Shown here: one piece after another, positions 1 through 8,927 of the stretch | Layout: every line of letters begins with the position of its first letter | Position numbering within the stretch: position 1 is the first letter of the stretch | Source: Cinclus cinclus | Taxonomy: Eukaryota > Chordata > Aves > Passeriformes > Cinclidae | Assembly: GCF_963662255.1 (NCBI RefSeq) | Contig: NC_085059.1 | Coordinates: 3,751,001-3,815,000, forward strand | Direction of reading: 5' to 3' | Length of the DNA stretch: 64,000 nucleotides | Translations under genes and position numbers: made by a program | The notes under the pieces: generated by a model | What the model was told of the DNA's origin: nothing | What the model saw: the letters and a program-made list of their open reading frames with translations, nothing else | Databases searched by the model: none

Positions 1-1344
1 CAAAGCTGTCACCAGCAGAGAGGGAGCTCTGACAGCAGCAGGCCCTGCTGCAACGCCACCAAAGCAAAGGAAACCTCCTGACACCCTTCCTGCTGCGGCC
101 ACAGGGACTCCTGGGCAGGAGCCAGCATCAGGCACAGGGATGCAACATCCACCTCCATGCTCTGAAGGTCTCGACAGCCTTGGCAAGTCTGGGACCTGCA
201 CCCGGGCTGCTGCAGGGGCTGATGTTTAAGGCTTGCAGCCTCCAAAGCCTCTGGGCTTTGCTTCCCCCGCTGCCTTCCATTGCCCTGTGCCCAGGATCCT
301 CACCCTGCCCGTGTTCCTGCTGCTGCCAGCAGCCCCCAGAGCCCCTCACTCCCTGAGCATCCCCATCACACGGAGCACTGGCAAATCCCACACGCTTTGC
401 AAAGCAAACTCCCCTACAGTAACCAAACCACTCTTTGGTCAGAGGGTGCCAAGGGGAAGCTCAGCAGCAGCTGCCGTTTAAAGCATGCTTTCAAAAGTGG
501 GTTCAGGCACTCTGGCAGTGCCTGCTGCGCAGCTGAGGCTGTGGGGACACAGCACTGGCTCAGGCCAGCCCTCAGCCCCTCACAGCTCATGCCAAGGGCC
601 CAGCTCACAAAGCAGTTTCACACCACTTGCTGCAGCTATTTCAAAGGCCTAAATGTCATTGGCAGGGGCCATTTAGTTGCCAACTCAGTGTCCGTGTCCT
701 GGCACGAGAAGCCACCAAGGGGCCTCTGCATGTGCACTCAGGGCACTTCCACTGCCATCCCAAAGGGATCGCAAAGGACAGGGCTCTTCTTTCAGCACTG
801 CTGAGCTCCTCACGCAGCATTGAAGTCTCAGGAAGAGACAAGAATTGAGTGCACCAGGGAAGCTGGCCTCCAAGAAAAGGCATCAATCCCACGGCCCACC
901 CAAGCCAACGGCCTGCATGTCTGTACCTTCTCCTCCTTCTCTCTTCTCTGCTGTCACTTTGCCCCTTCTCTCTGTCCGGGAGCTTGGCCTCTCAGACAAA
1001 TAAAAGATGTGCATCCTCACCTAGGCACGGCATAGATGTCTTACAGAATTGTCCCTTCTTCCCCGACAGCTGCAAATCCTACAGCTGCCAGACCTCATCC
1101 CTTGCTCCTAGAAAGGGAGAGAAGACTTTCCATTCTAATCCATTGCCCAGCCCTAAGTCAACGACACAGTCAGTAGAAATAGCCGTGAAATCCCCGGCAG
1201 GAACCTGCCAGAAGAGCTACAGCTGTGGAGGGGGAAGCAGCAAACTCCCACCCCCAACACTGCTTTGGACTCCTTACCAGCTAAAACAGATCCCACTCCT
1301 GTGACTTTTTCCATTTTTTGTTAACCACAACTACCATCAATTTA

Positions 1345-1575
1345 AATCCATTGAAAACAAGATCACAGGAGGGGTTGCGTGGAAAGGAACCTTCAATCCC
1401 ACCCAGTGCAAGCTTTGCCATGGCAGGGACACCTGCCACTGTCCCACGCTGCTCCAGCCTGGCCTTGGGCACTGCCAGGGATCCAGGGGCAGCCACAGCT
1501 GCTCTGGGCACCCTGTGCCAGCCCTGCCCATCCTGCCAGGGAACACTTCCTGACCCATATCCCATCTGAAGCCGC
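1345..1575 (-). mobile_element. CR1 LINE 3' fragment, minus strand, U1
   Basis: Read on the minus strand, this has the typical avian CR1 3' end: ATGGGATATGGG, GGCACAGGGTGCCCAGAGCA, GCTGTGGCTGCCCC, AAGGCCAGGCTGGA, GGTGTCCCTGCCATGG, then a GGTTCCTTTCCA and TGTGATCTTG tail. It is truncated, with no coding part. Confidence 0.75.
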
Positions 1576-1785
1576 TCCCAGTGCCAACAGGTGTCACTGC
1601 ATGGCCTTGGGATGATGGATCAAGAGAAAGCCCCAAGCTTTGAGCAGAGTTCCCAGTGCCTGTGCTGGGGACGTGCCACCCACCTGCCCCTCAAGCACTC
1701 AGCTGCCTCGCAGCCAGATGGAGTGTCCAACGGGTAAAGCACTCCCAGAGGATCAAACCCTGGTCACTGCACCAATGACAAGGTC

Positions 1786-1830
1786 TTTATTGGGAAAAGA
1801 AATGTCGAAGCACAGCGACATTTCTTTTCC
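1786..1830 (-). other. 15-bp perfect hairpin beside a minus-strand AATAAA, U1
   Basis: GGAAAAGAAATGTCG (1793-1807) pairs perfectly with CGACATTTCTTTTCC (1816-1830) around an 8-base loop. On the minus strand it is followed after one base by AATAAA (1791-1786). Equivalent hairpins lie at 6537-6574, 12419-12456, 26801-26838, 31542-31579, 36278-36315, 41487-41524 and 46668-46705. The role is unknown; it could be the 3' end of an antisense transcript or the remnant of an element. Confidence 0.5.
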
Positions 1831-2408
1831 AAGCAGGAGACGCTGATCCTGTGCCGGCAGCGCAGGGATGCTGTTATTGCTGGTCCTCATTTCATGCCTT
1901 TATCAGCTGCAGGGGCACCAGGACAGGCTGTGGTCTCCCAGGGCAGCTCTGAGTGACACTGCTGTCCCCACCAGCTGTCCCCAGCCCTGGGTGCTGCCAC
2001 GTGCCCCAGCCTCTGCAGCCCAAAGCACCTGGAGATCCCCCCGAGCATCAGCGATCGGGGCCGCTGCAATCAGCCTGCTGACCCAAAACCTCAAGTGCTG
2101 CCACAAGAAAAGCAGCTGATTCATTGATACCTCGGAATTTCATGTCTCAATGCAAGGACAGGAAGCACCCCTATGCCACCAAATCATTGCTAAGGGCTTG
2201 CAAGCCTCAACGCGGAGATTTCAGCGTTGGACACGCAGTCAGGGCAAGGGTAAATCCACACAGAAATGACTCAGAAATTCCAAAACACACATCATGTTGG
2301 TCTTGACGCCTTTCTTGTTGGCTCAAGGGCTGTTTCCGTGGGCCACGCTTGCACAGAAAGAAAGGAAGTGCAGCTGCTGAGGAACATCTCCATGCCCTCA
2401 GCAGGTTT

Positions 2409-2580
2409 TGGTGCCTTTGCTGCAGGGCCGCTCCTGTCAGAGCCCCCTCTCTGCTGCTGACACCTTTGCTCTTGGGGACACCAGCCCAGGAACACCAGCA
2501 GGGCCCAGGGTTGACTCAGGGGGACCCCCCTGTGCACAGGGACTCCCAGCCCCGTGGCTGTGCCAGCACCCCCAGAAACA
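2409..2580 (-). repeat. Inverted-repeat arm A (U1)
   Basis: Its reverse complement aligns with 4632-4804 at roughly 80 percent by eye, sharing GGGGGTGCTGGCACAGCCA, CTGGGAGTCCCTGTGCA, AGCAGAGAGGG and GGCCCTGCAGCAA with small gaps. It is not CR1. Present in every unit except U10. Confidence 0.7.
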
Positions 2581-3176
2581 CCAAGATCTGGCAGCACTTT
2601 GCTCCGCTGCTCTTTCCGCACACGGAACCATCTCCTTCCTTTGCCATCCCAGGAAAATTCAACCTCTACCTCAGCCAAAGATCATTTCCTACACATGCCT
2701 GATCAGAAATGTTCTTCTGCACTTCCTCCACCAAAACCACCCCCGCATGCCCACAAGACATTCCAGGGCCATCGGGAAACCCTCCACAAACACTGCGCAG
2801 GCACCCAGGACCACGGGCTTTCCATCTCTGCCATTCAGGCTCCCTGCGCTGCTCCTGGTCATTTTCTCCTCCTCTCTCCATAACTTTGGGAACCACAGAG
2901 CTCCCAGGCTTTGCCAATTCCCAAGGCCACTGCCATCCTTGACTTCTTGGACACCCCCAGGGCTGTGGACAGACACCCCTGTGTTTTCCCACAGAAGATG
3001 TTAAGAGCCAACAGGAAGCCACAAAGTTACGGAGGCTGCTAGATCACCTCCCCAAAAGAAAAAGCTGAAAAAGCTGTGGCTGCTGAGGAAGGGGAGGTGA
3101 AGCTTGTGTGGCAAGCTCAGAGCACATTCACAGTGAATGAAAGGTGGAAGAGGGAGGGTGACTCTTCCTCAGGAAG

Positions 3177-3434
3177 TCTACTGATGGGACAAGGGGGAAT
3201 GGGATCAAACGGAAAGAGAGTTGGAAGAGATTTGATGCTGGAAAGAAGTTCTTTAATCTGAGGCTGCTTGTCCCTGACACAGGGAGCTGTGCACATGTGG
3301 GTGCCCCATCCCCAGCAACATCCAAGGCCACATTGGACAGGGTTGAAGTGCTGGGAGCTTGCTCAGGTTGGAACCAGATGATTTTTAGGGTCTCTTCCAA
3401 GCCAAACCACTCAAGGATTGGATGGTTCTATGGC
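3177..3434 (+). mobile_element. CR1 LINE 3' fragment, plus strand, upstream of copy 1
   Basis: CR1 landmarks in order: GATGGGACAAGGGGGAATGG, GAAGAAGTTCTTTA-like, GGGTGCCCCATCCCCAGC, CAAGGCCACATTGGACAGG, a deletion of the usual central part, then GGTTGGAACCAGATGATTTT and TCTTCCAAGCCAAACCA ending in a TTCTATG-type tail. It lies 163 bp upstream of the start codon in the same orientation. Confidence 0.8.
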
Positions 3435-3597
3435 ATCCATCTCCAAGAGAGGAGTGGCCCTGAAGCTTCTGTGACATCACAGGGCCCAGAGTGCTCCAGG
3501 TGGAAGGTCCAGGGCCTGGAGACCAGCACAACAGACAGTTCACCTGCTGCCAGCACTCAGTTCTCCCCCACTCTTCTCTCTCTGCCACGGTGCCAAG
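3435..3597 (+). promoter_or_regulatory. Candidate promoter/5' leader of gene copy 1
   Basis: These 163 bp between the end of the CR1 fragment and the start codon are present before every copy. They contain a TGACATCA (3472-3479) inside a near-palindromic TGTGACATCACA, resembling a variant CRE/ATF site, and a pyrimidine-rich stretch just before the ATG. No TATA box is seen. Promoter function is inferred from position only. Confidence 0.25.
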
Positions 3598-4122
3598 ATG
3601 TTCCTGCTGCCAGTACTCGCTTGTCCCCCGCTCTTCGTTCTCTGCCTTGGTGCTGAGCTGCTCCTGCTGCCGGGACTTTTCCTGCACTTCTACTGCACCA
3701 TCAACACCAACAGCATGAGCGCTCCTGTCCCAGTGGAGGTACAGTGCCATCCCAGGGAGGGGGGCAGCCCTGAGTGCCAGGGCAGGCTGCAGCCCTGTGG
3801 GGATGGATGCTGGGGACAGGGACCCCAAGTGACATTGTGCTGCCTCATGCAGACTGCCAGAGGCACCGTTGAGGATATGGACGTGGATGAGCAGGATGAC
3901 ACCGAGCCCATGGAAGTGGATGAATATGATGAGACTGAGCCCATGGAAGTGGATGAGCAGGATGACACCGAGCCCATGGAAGTGGACGAATATGATGAGA
4001 CTGAGCCCATGGAAGTGGATGAGCAGCATGACACCGAGCCCATGGAAGTAGATGAATATGATGAGACTGAGCCCATGGACGTCGATGAGAAGGACAAAGA
4101 AGAGCCCGTGATCCTGGCATGA
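3598..4122 (+). CDS. Acidic-repeat small protein, copy 1 (unknown family)
   Basis: I do not recognise this 174-aa family. Residues 1-32 are strongly hydrophobic (a Leu/Phe-rich start, PLFVLCLGAELLLLPGLFL), fitting a signal peptide or signal anchor. Residues 48-85 hold six cysteines (50, 60, 67, 71, 81, 82). Residues 95-160 are three 22-residue acidic repeats, each EVDEQDDTEPM followed by EVDEYDETEPM, then an EKDKEEPVILA end. The start has A at -3 (CCAAGATG). A GAG|GTACAG at 3739 and TCATGCAG at 3852 could bound a 114-nt phase-0 intron (codons 48-85), so both spliced and unspliced messages would stay open. A 3' UTR with AATAAA (4535) follows. Copy-specific changes are Gly89, Val91, Asp95 and one Gln-to-His in the third repeat. 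Function is unknown; secretion or membrane anchoring is inference. Confidence 0.6.
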   Translation: MFLLPVLACPPLFVLCLGAELLLLPGLFLHFYCTINTNSMSAPVPVEVQCHPREGGSPECQGRLQPCGDGCWGQGPQVTLCCLMQTARGTVEDMDVDEQDDTEPMEVDEYDETEPMEVDEQDDTEPMEVDEYDETEPMEVDEQHDTEPMEVDEYDETEPMDVDEKDKEEPVILA

Positions 4123-4560
4123 GGATGGAGCCCCAGGAGCAGGACAACCTGATGCTCCCCTTCCCTGCCCACAGGCAGTGCCCAGCCTGGGGCGGGGCTG
4201 GCTGGCTCTCCTCAGGGACATGGTACTCAAGGAAGTCCTGCTCTGCTGCTTCCTTCCTTCCTTCCTTCCTTCCCTCCCAGACAGACAGGGATAATGGGCA
4301 TCGATAGGGCCCCACTGTAAATATGTTCAGCATGTTCAAGGCTTTTTTTTATAGGAACAATTTGAAGATTGTTAGCCTAAAGGTCCCAGAATGTTAATCT
4401 ATAGCTTCTAGATTTTTACAGTATAAGTCCCAGATTGTTAACAGTATAGTCTTCCTTGTAAATATGTTCTAGAGACTGTTGTTGATGTTGTTAGAAGTAA
4501 ATATGTTCTTCAAATGTTTGGCTGAACTTTGTTCAATAAATACTATTTCTTATTAAAACC
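4123..4560 (+). promoter_or_regulatory. 3' UTR of copy 1 with two UGUAAAUA motifs and AATAAA
   Basis: After the stop codon come a short TTCC run, a TGTAAATA at 4316-4323, a second at 4457-4464 and AATAAA at 4535-4540. TGTAAATA matches the Pumilio-family RNA recognition element. The AATAAA is followed within about 25 bases by a T-rich stretch, as expected for a cleavage site. Confidence 0.55.
4250..4278. repeat. TTCC microsatellite, U1 (short form)
   Basis: About 28 bp of TTCC in the 3' UTR of copy 1, probably close to the ancestral state because U3, U4 and U5 are similar. Confidence 0.9.
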
Positions 4561-4631
4561 TCACCTCTCTTTGCAATTCCTTTGGGCAACCTTTGCACAG
4601 TGCTGGTTTCCACTTGCTCATGGTTCCTGGG

Positions 4632-4804
4632 GCTGCAGGTCCCTGGGGGTGCTGGCACAGCCAGCCCTGGCTGGGAGTCCCTGTGCAGGGGGGTCCCACT
4701 GAGCCAGCACTGCTGTTCCTGGGGCACAGCAGTGTCCCCGAGGGCAAAGCTCTCACCAGCAGAGAGGGAGCTCTGACAGCAGCAGGCCCTGCAGCAACGC
4801 TACC
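4632..4804 (+). repeat. Inverted-repeat arm B (U1/U2 junction)
   Basis: The partner of arm A, starting about 75 bp after the polyadenylation site of gene copy 1. Together the arms enclose about 2.05 kb holding the CR1, gene and 3' UTR. Confidence 0.7.
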
Positions 4805-6088
4805 AAAGCAAAGGAAACCTCCTGACACCCTTCCTGCTGCGGCCACAGGGACTCCTGGGCAGGAGCCAGCATCAGGCACAGGGATGCAACATCCACCTCC
4901 ATGCTCTGAAGGTCTCGACAGCCTTGGCAAGTCTGGGACCTGCACCCGGGCTGCTGCAGGGGCTGATGTTTAAGGCTTGCAGCCTCCAAAGCCTCTGGGC
5001 TTTGCTTCCCCCGCTGCCTTCCATTGCCCTGTGCCCAGGATCCTCACCCTGACCGTGTTCCTGCTGCTGCCAGCAGCCCCCAGAGCCCCTCACTCCCTGA
5101 GCATCCCCATCACACGGAGCACTGGCAAATCCCACACGCTTCACAAAGCAAACTCCCCCACAGTAACCAAACCACTCTTTGGTCAGAGGGTGCCAAGGGG
5201 AAGCTCAGCAGCAGCTGCCGTTTAAAGCATGCTTTCAAAAGTGGGTTCAGGCACTCTGGCAGTGCCTGCTGCGCAGCTGAGGCTGTGGGAACACAGCACT
5301 GGCTCAGGCCAGCCCTCAGCCCCTCACAGCTCATGCCAAGGGCCCAGCTCACAAAGCAGTTTCACACCACTTGCTGCAGCTATTTCAAAGGCCTAAATGT
5401 CATTCGCAGGAGCCATTTAGTTGCCAACTCAGTGTCCGTGTCCTGGCAGGAGAAGCCACCAAGGGGCCTCTGCATGTGCACTCAGGGCACTTCCACTGCC
5501 ATCCCAAAGGGATCGCAAAGGACAGGGCTCTTCTTTCAGCACTGCTGAGCTCCTCACGCAGCATTGAAGTCTCAGGAAGAGACAAGAATTGAGTGCACCA
5601 GGGAAGCTGGCCTCCAAGAAAAGGCATCAATCCCACGGCCCACCCAAGCCAACGGCCTGCATGTCTGTACCTTCTCCTCCTTCTCTCTTCTCTGCTGTCA
5701 CTTTGCCCCTTCTCTCTGTCCGGGAGCTTGGCCTCTCAGACAAATAAAAGATGTGCATCCTCACCTAGGCACGGCATAGATGTCTTACAGAATTGTCCCT
5801 TCTTCCCCGACAGCTGCAAATCCTACAGCTGCCAGACCTCATCCCTTGCTCCTAGAAAGGGAGAGAAGACTTTCCATTCTAATCCATTGCCCAGCCCTAA
5901 GTCAACGACACAGTCAGTAGAAATAGCCGTGAAATCCCCGGCAGGAACCTGCCAGAAGAGCTACAGCTGTGGAGGGGGAAGCAGCAAACTCCCACCCCCA
6001 ACACTGCTTTGGACTCCTTACCAGCTAAAACAGATCCCACTCCTGCCACTTTTTCCATTTTTTGTTAACCACAACTACCATCAATTTA

Positions 6089-6319
6089 AATCCATTGAAA
6101 ACAAGATCACAGGAGGGGTTGCGTGGAAAGGAACCTTCAATCCCACCCAGTGCAAGCTTTGCCATGGCAGGGACACCTGCCACTGTCCCACGCTGCTCCA
6201 GCCTGGCCTTGGGCACTGCCAGGGATCCAGGGGCAGCCACAGCTGCTCTGGGCACCATGTGCCAGCCCTGCCCATCCTGCCAGGGAACACTTCCTGACCC
6301 ATATCCCATCTGAAGCCGC
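6089..6319 (-). mobile_element. CR1 3' fragment, minus strand, U2
   Basis: The same insertion as in U1, carried by unit duplication; it differs by an ACC-to-ACCA change near 6255 and CAGAGCC near 6324. Confidence 0.75.
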
Positions 6320-7920
6320 TCCCAGAGCCAACAGGTGTCACTGCATGGCCTTGGGATGATGGATCAAGAGAAAGCCCCAAGCTTTGAGCAGAGTTCCCAG
6401 TGCCTGTGCTGGGGACGTGCCACCCACCTGCCCCTCAAGCACTCAGCTGCCTCGCAGCCAGATGGAGTGTCCAACGGGTAAAGTACTCCCAGAGGATCAA
6501 ACCCTGGTCACTGCACCAATGACAAGGTCTTTATTGGGAAAAGAAATGTCGAAGCACAGCGACATTTCTTTTCCAAGCAGGAGACGCTGATCCTGTGCCG
6601 GCTGCACAGGGATGCTGTTATTGCTGGTCCTCATTTCATCCCTTTATCAGCTGCAGGGGCACCAGGACAGGCTGTGGTCTCCCAGGGCAGCTCTGAGTGA
6701 CACTGCTGTCCCCACCAGCTGTCCCCAGCCCTGGGTGCTGCCACGTGCCCCAGCCTCTGCAGCCCAAAGCACCTGGAGATCCCCCCGAGCATCAGCGATC
6801 AGGGCCGCTGCAATCAGCCTGCTGACCCAAAACCTCACGTGCTGCCACAAGAAAAGCAGCTGATTCATTGATACCTCGAAATTTCATGTCTCAATGCAAG
6901 GACAGGAAGCACCCCTATGCCACCAAATCATTGCTAAGGGCTTGCAAGCCTCAACGCGGAGATTTCAGCGTTGGACACGCAGTCAGGGCAAGGGTAAATC
7001 CACACAGAGATGACACAGAAATTCCAAAACACACATCATGTTGTTCTTGACGCCTTGCTTGTTGGCTCAAGGGCTGTTTCCGTGGGCCACGCTTGCACAG
7101 AAAGAAAGGAAGTGCAGCTGCTGAGGAACATCTCCATGCCCTCAGCAGGTTTTGGTGCCTTTGCTGCAGGGCCGCTCCTGTCAGAGCCCCCTCTCTGCTG
7201 CTGACACCTTTGCTCTTGGGGACACCAGCCCAGGAACACCAGCAGGGCCCAGGGTTGTCTCAGGGGGACCCCCCTGTGCACAGGGACTCCCAGCCCCGTG
7301 GCTGTGCCAGCACCCCCAGAAACACCAAGATCTGGCAGCACTTTGCTCCGCTGCTCTTTCCGCACACGGAACCATCTCCTTCCTTTGCCATCCCAGGAAA
7401 ATTCAACCTCTACCTCAGCCAAAGATCATTTCCTACACATGGCTGATCAGAAATGTTCTTCTGCACTACCTCCACCAAAACCACCCCCGCATGCCCACAA
7501 GACATTCCAGGGCCATCGGGAAACCCTCCACAAACACTGCGCAGGCACCCAGGACCACGGGCTTTCCATCTCTGCCATTCAGGCTCCCTGCGCTGCTCCT
7601 GGTCATTTTCTCCTCCTCTCTCCATAACTTTGGGAACCACAGAGCTCCCAGGCTTTGCCAATTCCCAAGGCCACTGCCATCCTTGACTTCTTGGACACCC
7701 CCAGGGCTGTGGACAGACACCCCTGTGTTTTCCCGCAGAAGATGTTAAGAGCCAACAGGAAGTCACAAAGTTACTGAGGCTGCTAGATCACCTCCCCAAA
7801 AGAAAAAGCTGAAAAAGCTGTGGCTGCTGAGGAAGGGGAGGTGAAGCTTGTGTGGCAAGCTCAGAGCACATTCACAATGAATGAAAGGTGGAAGAGGGAG
7901 GGTGACTCTTCCTCAGGAAG

Positions 7921-8178
7921 TCTACTGATGGGACAAGGGGGAATGGGATCAAACGGAAAGAGAGTTGGAAGAGATCTGATGCTGGAAAGAAGTTCTTTAA
8001 TCTGAGGCTGCTTGTCCCTGACACAGGGAGCTGTGCACATGTGGGTGCCCCATCCCCAGCAACATCCAAGGCCACATTGGACAGGGTTGAAGTGCTGGGA
8101 GCTTGCTCAGGTTGGAACCAGATGATTTTTAGGGTCTCTTCCAAGCCAAACCACTCAAGGACTTCATGGTTCTATGGC
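7921..8178 (+). mobile_element. CR1 3' fragment upstream of copy 2
   Basis: The same insertion duplicated with the unit; the tail reads GGACTTCATGG, shared with U5 and U6. Confidence 0.8.
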
Positions 8179-8341
8179 GTCCATCTCCAAGAGAGGAGTG
8201 GCCCTGAAGCTTCTGTGACATCACAGGGCCCAGAGTGCTGCAGGTGGAAGGTCCAGGGCCTGGAGACCAGCACAACAGACAGTTCACCTGCTGCCAGCAC
8301 TCAGTTCTCCCCCACTCTTCGCTCTCTGCCACGGTGCCAAG

Positions 8342-8800
8342 ATGTTCCTGCTGCCAGTACTCGCTTGTCCCCCGCTCTTCGTTCTCTGCCTTGGTGCTGA
8401 GCTGCTCCTGCTGCCGGGACTTTTCCTGCACTTCTACTGCACCATCAACACCAACAGCATGAGCGCTCCTGTCCCAGTGGAGGTACAGTGCCATCCCAGG
8501 GAGGGGGGCAGCCCTGAGTGCCAGGGCAGGCTGCAGCCCTGTGGGGATGGATGCTGGGGAAAGGGACCCCAAGTGACATTGTGCTGCCTCATGCAGACTG
8601 CCAGAGACACCATTGAGGATATGGAGGTGGATGAGCAGGATGACACCGAGCCCATGGAAGTGGACGAATATGATGAGACTGAGCCCATGGAAGTGGATGA
8701 GCAGGATGACACCGAGCCCATGGAAGTGGATGAATATGATGAGACTGAGCCCATGGACGTCGATGAGAAGGACAAGGAAGAGCCCGTGATCCTGGCATGA
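8342..8800 (+). CDS. Acidic-repeat small protein, copy 2 (152 aa, two repeats)
   Basis: Intact, but exactly one 22-residue acidic repeat (66 nt) shorter than the other copies, consistent with slippage or unequal exchange between repeats. It has Cys33/Thr34, Glu59 and Lys74. The possible in-frame intron is 8483-8596. It is followed by the largest microsatellite of the array, so its 3' UTR would be about 1.6 kb. Confidence 0.58.
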   Translation: MFLLPVLACPPLFVLCLGAELLLLPGLFLHFYCTINTNSMSAPVPVEVQCHPREGGSPECQGRLQPCGDGCWGKGPQVTLCCLMQTARDTIEDMEVDEQDDTEPMEVDEYDETEPMEVDEQDDTEPMEVDEYDETEPMDVDEKDKEEPVILA

Positions 8801-8927
8801 GGATGGAGCCCCAGGAGCAGGACAACCTGATGCTCCCCTGCCCTGCCCACAGGCAGTGCCCAGCCTGGGGCGGGGCTGGCTGGCTCTCCTCAGGGACATG
8901 GTGCTCAAGGAAGTCCTGCTCTGCTGC

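Larger units (their letters stand above)
1..4744 (+). repeat. Macrosatellite unit U1 (reference layout)
   Basis: This 4744-bp unit begins at a point matching 4745 in the next copy and serves as the reference for offsets. Offsets 1-1344 hold no gene I can support; a plus-strand AATAAA at 999-1004 is the only signal seen there. Next come a minus CR1 fragment (1345-1575), a hairpin (1793-1830), 1831-2408 with nothing recognised, an inverted-repeat arm (2409-2580), 2581-3176 with nothing recognised, a plus CR1 fragment (3177-3434), the acidic-repeat gene (3598-4122), a short TTCC run, and a 3' UTR ending near 4560. Open frames elsewhere in the unit look like by-products of GC-rich, stop-poor sequence. 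Confidence 0.95.

Noticed and set aside
280..804. A 174-codon plus-strand frame in the early part of the unit
   Set aside because: Its start and end vary between units (218 codons in U4, fused upstream in U8 and U9) and no domain or signal is visible.
999..1004. AATAAA on the plus strand as the end of another gene
   Set aside because: No supported coding region precedes it within the unit and no downstream GU-rich element is evident.
849..1304. A 151-codon plus-strand frame (234 codons in U2)
   Set aside because: Open in most units, but its end varies from 151 to 234 codons with small changes, it enters the antisense CR1 in U2, and no start context, domain or substitution bias supports it.
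1750..1790. A tRNA B-box-like sequence (GGTTTGATCC) on the minus strand
   Set aside because: No matching A box or cloverleaf could be found; a short chance match is likely.
2408..3004. A 198-codon plus-strand frame in the unit
   Set aside because: Broken by a frameshift in U4 (GGGAAAAACC near 23032) and by a TGA in U6 (near 32393); composition is that of GC-rich noncoding DNA.
3886..4080. CRISPR-like regular repeats
   Set aside because: These are 66-nt in-frame coding repeats with no spacers, in a vertebrate genome.
3385..4230. A 281-codon minus-strand frame antisense to the gene, open in all copies
   Set aside because: Inter-copy changes are mostly silent on the plus strand and replacing on this one, it runs into antisense CR1, and the plus strand has the 3' UTR signals.
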